The notes beneath the pieces are model-generated. The model was given only the letters and a program-made list of their open reading frames with translations. It made no database searches and had not been told where the DNA came from. From Methanoregula sp. (GTDB lineage Archaea; Halobacteriota; Methanomicrobia; Methanomicrobiales; Methanospirillaceae): a stretch of 64,000 nucleotides of DNA. Positions within the stretch are counted from its first letter, which is position 1; every line of letters begins with the position of its first letter. This document shows positions 61,071-64,000 of the stretch, piece after piece. Both the position numbers and the translations under genes were made by a program. Location: NCBI GenBank assembly GCA_026625165.1, contig CP112999.1, positions 434,001-498,000 on the forward strand. Direction: 5' to 3'.

Positions 61071-63208
61071 TACTGTTCACCTCCGAGGAGGAACGCATCG
61101 ATCTGAGCCACGATCTGCGGGGTGGCAAAGTGGTTCATCCATATGGCGCCACCGGGGCAGAATCCTCCGCAGGTACCGCAGCCTTTACACTTTGCTTCGG
61201 TGACTTCCATCACCGTGCGGCCGTCCTTCTCAACGAGAGCAAGGGCACTGTACGGGCAGAGGTTCACACACATGCCGCACCCGGCGCATTTCTCCTCGAT
61301 GCACATGGCGAAGTACGGCTCGAGCTCGACTTCTCCCTTGTGGATCGGGATGCTTGCGGCCGATGCAGCGCCTTCCGCGGAAGCCACCGCGTCAGGAATA
61401 TCCTTTGGTCCCTGGCAGGCACCGGCAAGGAACACACCGGCAGTTGTCGTACCGCAGGGGTTCAGCTTCGGGTGGGCTTCCAAGAGCCAGCCGTCCATCG
61501 AACACGAAACACCGAACAGTTTGCGTGTCCTGTTGGTATCTTCAGACGGCTGCACTGCAGCTGCAAGCACCACGAGGTCGACTTCCATGTCAACCGGGCG
61601 GTTGAGAAGGGTGTCGTCGGTATACACGTGGAGGTTCTTGGTGACCGGGTCTTCGAGAATGTTTGCCACGCGGCCGCGGATAAACTTCGCCCCCTCGTCC
61701 TGGATGCGGTAATAGAACTCTTCATACATCTTGCCGAATGAACGGATATCCATGTAGAAGAGATATGACTGCACACCAGGAATCTTTTCGTAGATCTGGT
61801 GGGCGTGCTTGAGTGAGTACATGCAGCAGAATCGTGAACAGTACGGTTTGCCGATGCCTGTGTTGTCACGCGAGCCGGCGCAGAGCACAAATGCCACGCG
61901 CTTGGGCGTCTCGCCATCGCTCGGGCGGACAAGGTGACCGGAAGTCGGGCCGGATGCACAGATCAGCCGCTCGAACTCAAGGCTCGTGACGACGTTCTCG
62001 AATTTCTTGTATCCCCACTCGGTCTTCTTCTCGATGGGGAAGAGGTCGTACCCGATAGCAAGGACTGCTGTCCCCACCTTGATCTTGACCAGTTCATCCT
62101 TCTGTTCGAGATCGATTGCCTTCTTTTCGCCGCATGCTGTTATACAGAGACCGCACTTGATACAGGAGTCAAAGTCAATGGTGTACAGGAGCGGCACTAC
62201 CTGCGGGTGACTGATATAGATCGCTTTGCGGGGCTTCATGCCCATCTCGAAATCGTTGGGCTTGATAACCGGGCACGGCGCTTCACAGTCACCGCAGCCA
62301 TTGCAGCCGCCGCCGACAATCCCTCGGGCGTCCGCCTCCGCCATGGTAAGGACACCATGGGCTTTCTTCCGGATGGTCACGTCAAAGTTGCCGATATATC
62401 CTTCAACGGCTTCGACCTCGCTGTAGGTCATCAGTTCGATATTGGGGCTTCTCCCGACATCCACCATCTTTGGTGTTAAAATACACTGTGAACAGTCCAG
62501 CGTCGGGAAGGTCTTGTCCAGCTGGGACATCTTTCCGCCGATGGTCGGTTTCGATTCAACGAGGTATGTCTTGATCCCTGCTGCGGATAGATCGAGTGCT
62601 GCCTGCATACCGGCAACTCCAGCACCGACGACCAATGCCGCGTGTTCAACAGGAACCGTCTTCGGGAACAGGTCCTGCAGGAGCGATGCCTTGGCAACGG
62701 CAATCCGCACGGCATCCTTTGCCTTTGCGGTCGCACCTTCGCGGTCGTGCATGTGCACCCACGAGTTCTGTTCGCGAATGTTTGCCATCTCGAACCGGAA
62801 CGGGTTGAGGCCGCCTTCCTTTGTGGCAGTCCTGAATGTCGGTTCATGGAGACGCGGGGAACATGCAGCAACAACGGTGCCGGTCAGCTTCTGCTCCCTG
62901 ATTGCCTTCATTATCACTTCCTGCCCGGGCATCGAGCACACGTACTTGTAGTTGTCAACATAGGCGACATTCGGGAGGGTTTTTGCATAGTCCTGCACGG
63001 CAGTGATATCCAATGAACCGGCGATGTTGGTACCGCAGTGGCAGATAAATACGCCGATGCGGGGCTGTTCCTTGCTGCCGGTGGTCGGTGCTGCCTTTGC
63101 GGGAGCCTGCTTGGGTGCTGGTGCTGCCTGCTTCTTTGCCTCCTGTTTTACCGGGGCTTCCTTCTTTACTTCCATCTTCTTGGACCCTGCTTTCTTCTTT
63201 TCAGCCAT
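61070..63208 (-). CDS. hdrA: Heterodisulfide reductase subunit A, with Lys/Ala/Pro N-terminal extension
   Basis: 712 residues from the ATG at 63208. Residues ~2-45 are a Lys/Ala/Pro/Gln-rich extension not part of the HdrA fold. Then come GVFICHCGTNIAGSLDI, the FAD domain (ALVVGAGVAGMQAALDLS), and four 4Fe-4S motifs (CNGCGDCEAPCP, CIKCGLCITACGEKK, CAGCGMCVNLCPYSA, CKGCGTCGGFCPGG). HdrA carries out flavin-based electron bifurcation between ferredoxin and the CoM-CoB heterodisulfide. The CCMYS segment has Cys where some methanogens use selenocysteine. Confidence 0.96.
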   Translation of the reverse strand: MAEKKKAGSKKMEVKKEAPVKQEAKKQAAPAPKQAPAKAAPTTGSKEQPRIGVFICHCGTNIAGSLDITAVQDYAKTLPNVAYVDNYKYVCSMPGQEVIMKAIREQKLTGTVVAACSPRLHEPTFRTATKEGGLNPFRFEMANIREQNSWVHMHDREGATAKAKDAVRIAVAKASLLQDLFPKTVPVEHAALVVGAGVAGMQAALDLSAAGIKTYLVESKPTIGGKMSQLDKTFPTLDCSQCILTPKMVDVGRSPNIELMTYSEVEAVEGYIGNFDVTIRKKAHGVLTMAEADARGIVGGGCNGCGDCEAPCPVIKPNDFEMGMKPRKAIYISHPQVVPLLYTIDFDSCIKCGLCITACGEKKAIDLEQKDELVKIKVGTAVLAIGYDLFPIEKKTEWGYKKFENVVTSLEFERLICASGPTSGHLVRPSDGETPKRVAFVLCAGSRDNTGIGKPYCSRFCCMYSLKHAHQIYEKIPGVQSYLFYMDIRSFGKMYEEFYYRIQDEGAKFIRGRVANILEDPVTKNLHVYTDDTLLNRPVDMEVDLVVLAAAVQPSEDTNRTRKLFGVSCSMDGWLLEAHPKLNPCGTTTAGVFLAGACQGPKDIPDAVASAEGAASAASIPIHKGEVELEPYFAMCIEEKCAGCGMCVNLCPYSALALVEKDGRTVMEVTEAKCKGCGTCGGFCPGGAIWMNHFATPQIVAQIDAFLLGGEQ

Positions 63209-63218
63209 CTTTCTCACC

Positions 63219-64000
63219 TCACAGGACCTTCTGCAGGAATGGTTCGCAGCTGATACCATGGAGGTCCAGCCCGAGATCCTGCGGGCTCATTCCCTGTGCC
63301 AGTCCCAGAAGCTCTGCATAGTGCAGTACGGGGAGACCATACTTGACACCGAATTTCTCCTCGATCTCGATCTGGCCGCGGTCGAATTGCAGCTGACAGA
63401 ACGGGCAGATATCGGTAAGGGCGTCCACTTTTACCTCTTTGAGGTTGATCAGCTTCTCATTTGTGATATCCAGCGAGTGCACGATATCGTACCCGCGGAC
63501 ACCGCCACCGGCCCCGCAGCACTGCATCTTGTTCCGGTACTCAACCGGGGTTGCTCCCAGTGCGGCAACCAGTTCTTCCATCCATGTCGGGCGTTCGGTG
63601 TTCAGCATGTCCTCTTTTTCAAACTCACGGTCCTTGTGGGGCTTGACAAGGTGGCAGCCGTAATGGACAGCGATACGTGCTCCCTTCAGGGGATTTGTCA
63701 CGCTGTCGCGTACCTTCTGGACACCGATGAACTTGTCATTATAGAGCAGTTCGGCAGTGTGGTACACATTGATGGTGCCCTTGTATTCCATGTCGATTTC
63801 TTTTAAGACCTCATTCACGCCATCCTTCAGGTCCGGGTTGTGCTTGAGCTTGTGGTTGACTTCCCAGATGGACTTGTAGCACCCGTTGCAGAGCAGGGCG
63901 ATATCAGTCTTCATCTGCTCGGCAAGCACGAGGTTGCGGGCAGCCATGGCATAGAATACATTGAGGTCAATCGAACCGAATGCACCTGGTGCCGGGCAGC
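63219..64000 (-). CDS. hdrB: Heterodisulfide reductase subunit B (5' end outside window)
   Basis: The frame is open to the window edge; upstream of an internal Met at 63947 it continues CPAPGAFGSIDLNVFYAMAA, a normal HdrB sequence, so the gene is cut by the window and not short. The C-terminal CCG domain (YGCHLVKP, MQCCGAGGGVRG, DICPFCQLQFD) binds one of the two non-cubane 4Fe-4S clusters that cleave CoM-S-S-CoB. The first CCG domain lies beyond base 64000. Confidence 0.95.
   Translation of the reverse strand, partial: CPAPGAFGSIDLNVFYAMAARNLVLAEQMKTDIALLCNGCYKSIWEVNHKLKHNPDLKDGVNEVLKEIDMEYKGTINVYHTAELLYNDKFIGVQKVRDSVTNPLKGARIAVHYGCHLVKPHKDREFEKEDMLNTERPTWMEELVAALGATPVEYRNKMQCCGAGGGVRGYDIVHSLDITNEKLINLKEVKVDALTDICPFCQLQFDRGQIEIEEKFGVKYGLPVLHYAELLGLAQGMSPQDLGLDLHGISCEPFLQKVL

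Noticed and set aside
61070-63208. Selenocysteine readthrough in HdrA or FwdB
   Set aside because: No in-frame TGA; Cys codons occupy the positions where some methanogens use selenocysteine.
1-64000. tRNA genes, rRNA genes, CRISPR arrays
   Set aside because: No cloverleaf with a GGTTC-A box, no rRNA sequence and no regularly spaced direct repeats were noticed in the intergenic regions by reading; a covariance or CRISPR search was not possible.

Overview
The window is a chromosomal segment of a hydrogenotrophic methanogenic archaeon. The gene complement (mer, mtd, the complete mtr and mcr operons, formylmethanofuran dehydrogenase, HdrA/HdrB/MvhD) together with the style of the proteins points to the order Methanomicrobiales, most likely a Methanoregula-like lineage; the genus is an inference from recognition, not from an alignment. 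No rRNA, tRNA or CRISPR array was seen.

Layout. Bases 1-3760 carry mer, a GalT-like gene, and mtd divergent from a Tfx-family regulator. Bases 3761-4440 have no convincing protein gene but hold many strong hairpins and a long nested helix, and I propose a structured non-coding RNA there. Bases 4441-19132 are the archaeal S10/spc-type ribosomal protein operon (uL3 to uL15, with RNase P protein Rpp29, SecY, adenylate kinase, an EMC3-like membrane protein and cytidylate kinase). Bases 19228-25951 are accessory genes: GNAT and DUF2156 proteins, MarC, an APC permease, a sulfite-oxidase-fold protein with a two-helix membrane partner, a tandem rubredoxin, a surface protein and a TPR protein. Bases 26047-31659 (minus strand) are the methyl-H4MPT:coenzyme M methyltransferase operon mtrEDCBAF(A-G)H. 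It contains an almost perfect second copy of the MtrA cobamide domain fused to MtrG, with no free-standing mtrG.

Bases 32012-50745 are an accessory and metal/Fe-S region. It has a SPASM radical SAM peptide-modifying type enzyme, a frameshifted cupin, the MCR activation ATPase AtwA, DUF169, two parallel clusters of NifX-like protein + P-loop Fe-S ATPase(s) + DUF134, DUF5320-like small proteins, two paralogous small proteins of an unrecognised family, methyltransferases, a CGGC protein displaced from its promoter by a complete IS element (8-bp target duplication), and the feoAB-dtxR iron uptake operon with DtxR-type palindromes. Four transcription units here share a palindromic promoter element around TATGCGCATA lying between TATA-like sequence and gene start, which I read as an undescribed regulon.

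Bases 51017-55920 (minus) are mcrBDCGA. Bases 56388-64000 (minus) are one run hdrB-hdrA-mvhD-fwdD-fwdB-fwdA-fwdC that places the first step of CO2 reduction and the last step (heterodisulfide reduction) of the Wolfe cycle in one transcription unit; hdrB runs off the window edge. Together the window encodes most of the CO2-to-methane pathway beside the translation machinery.
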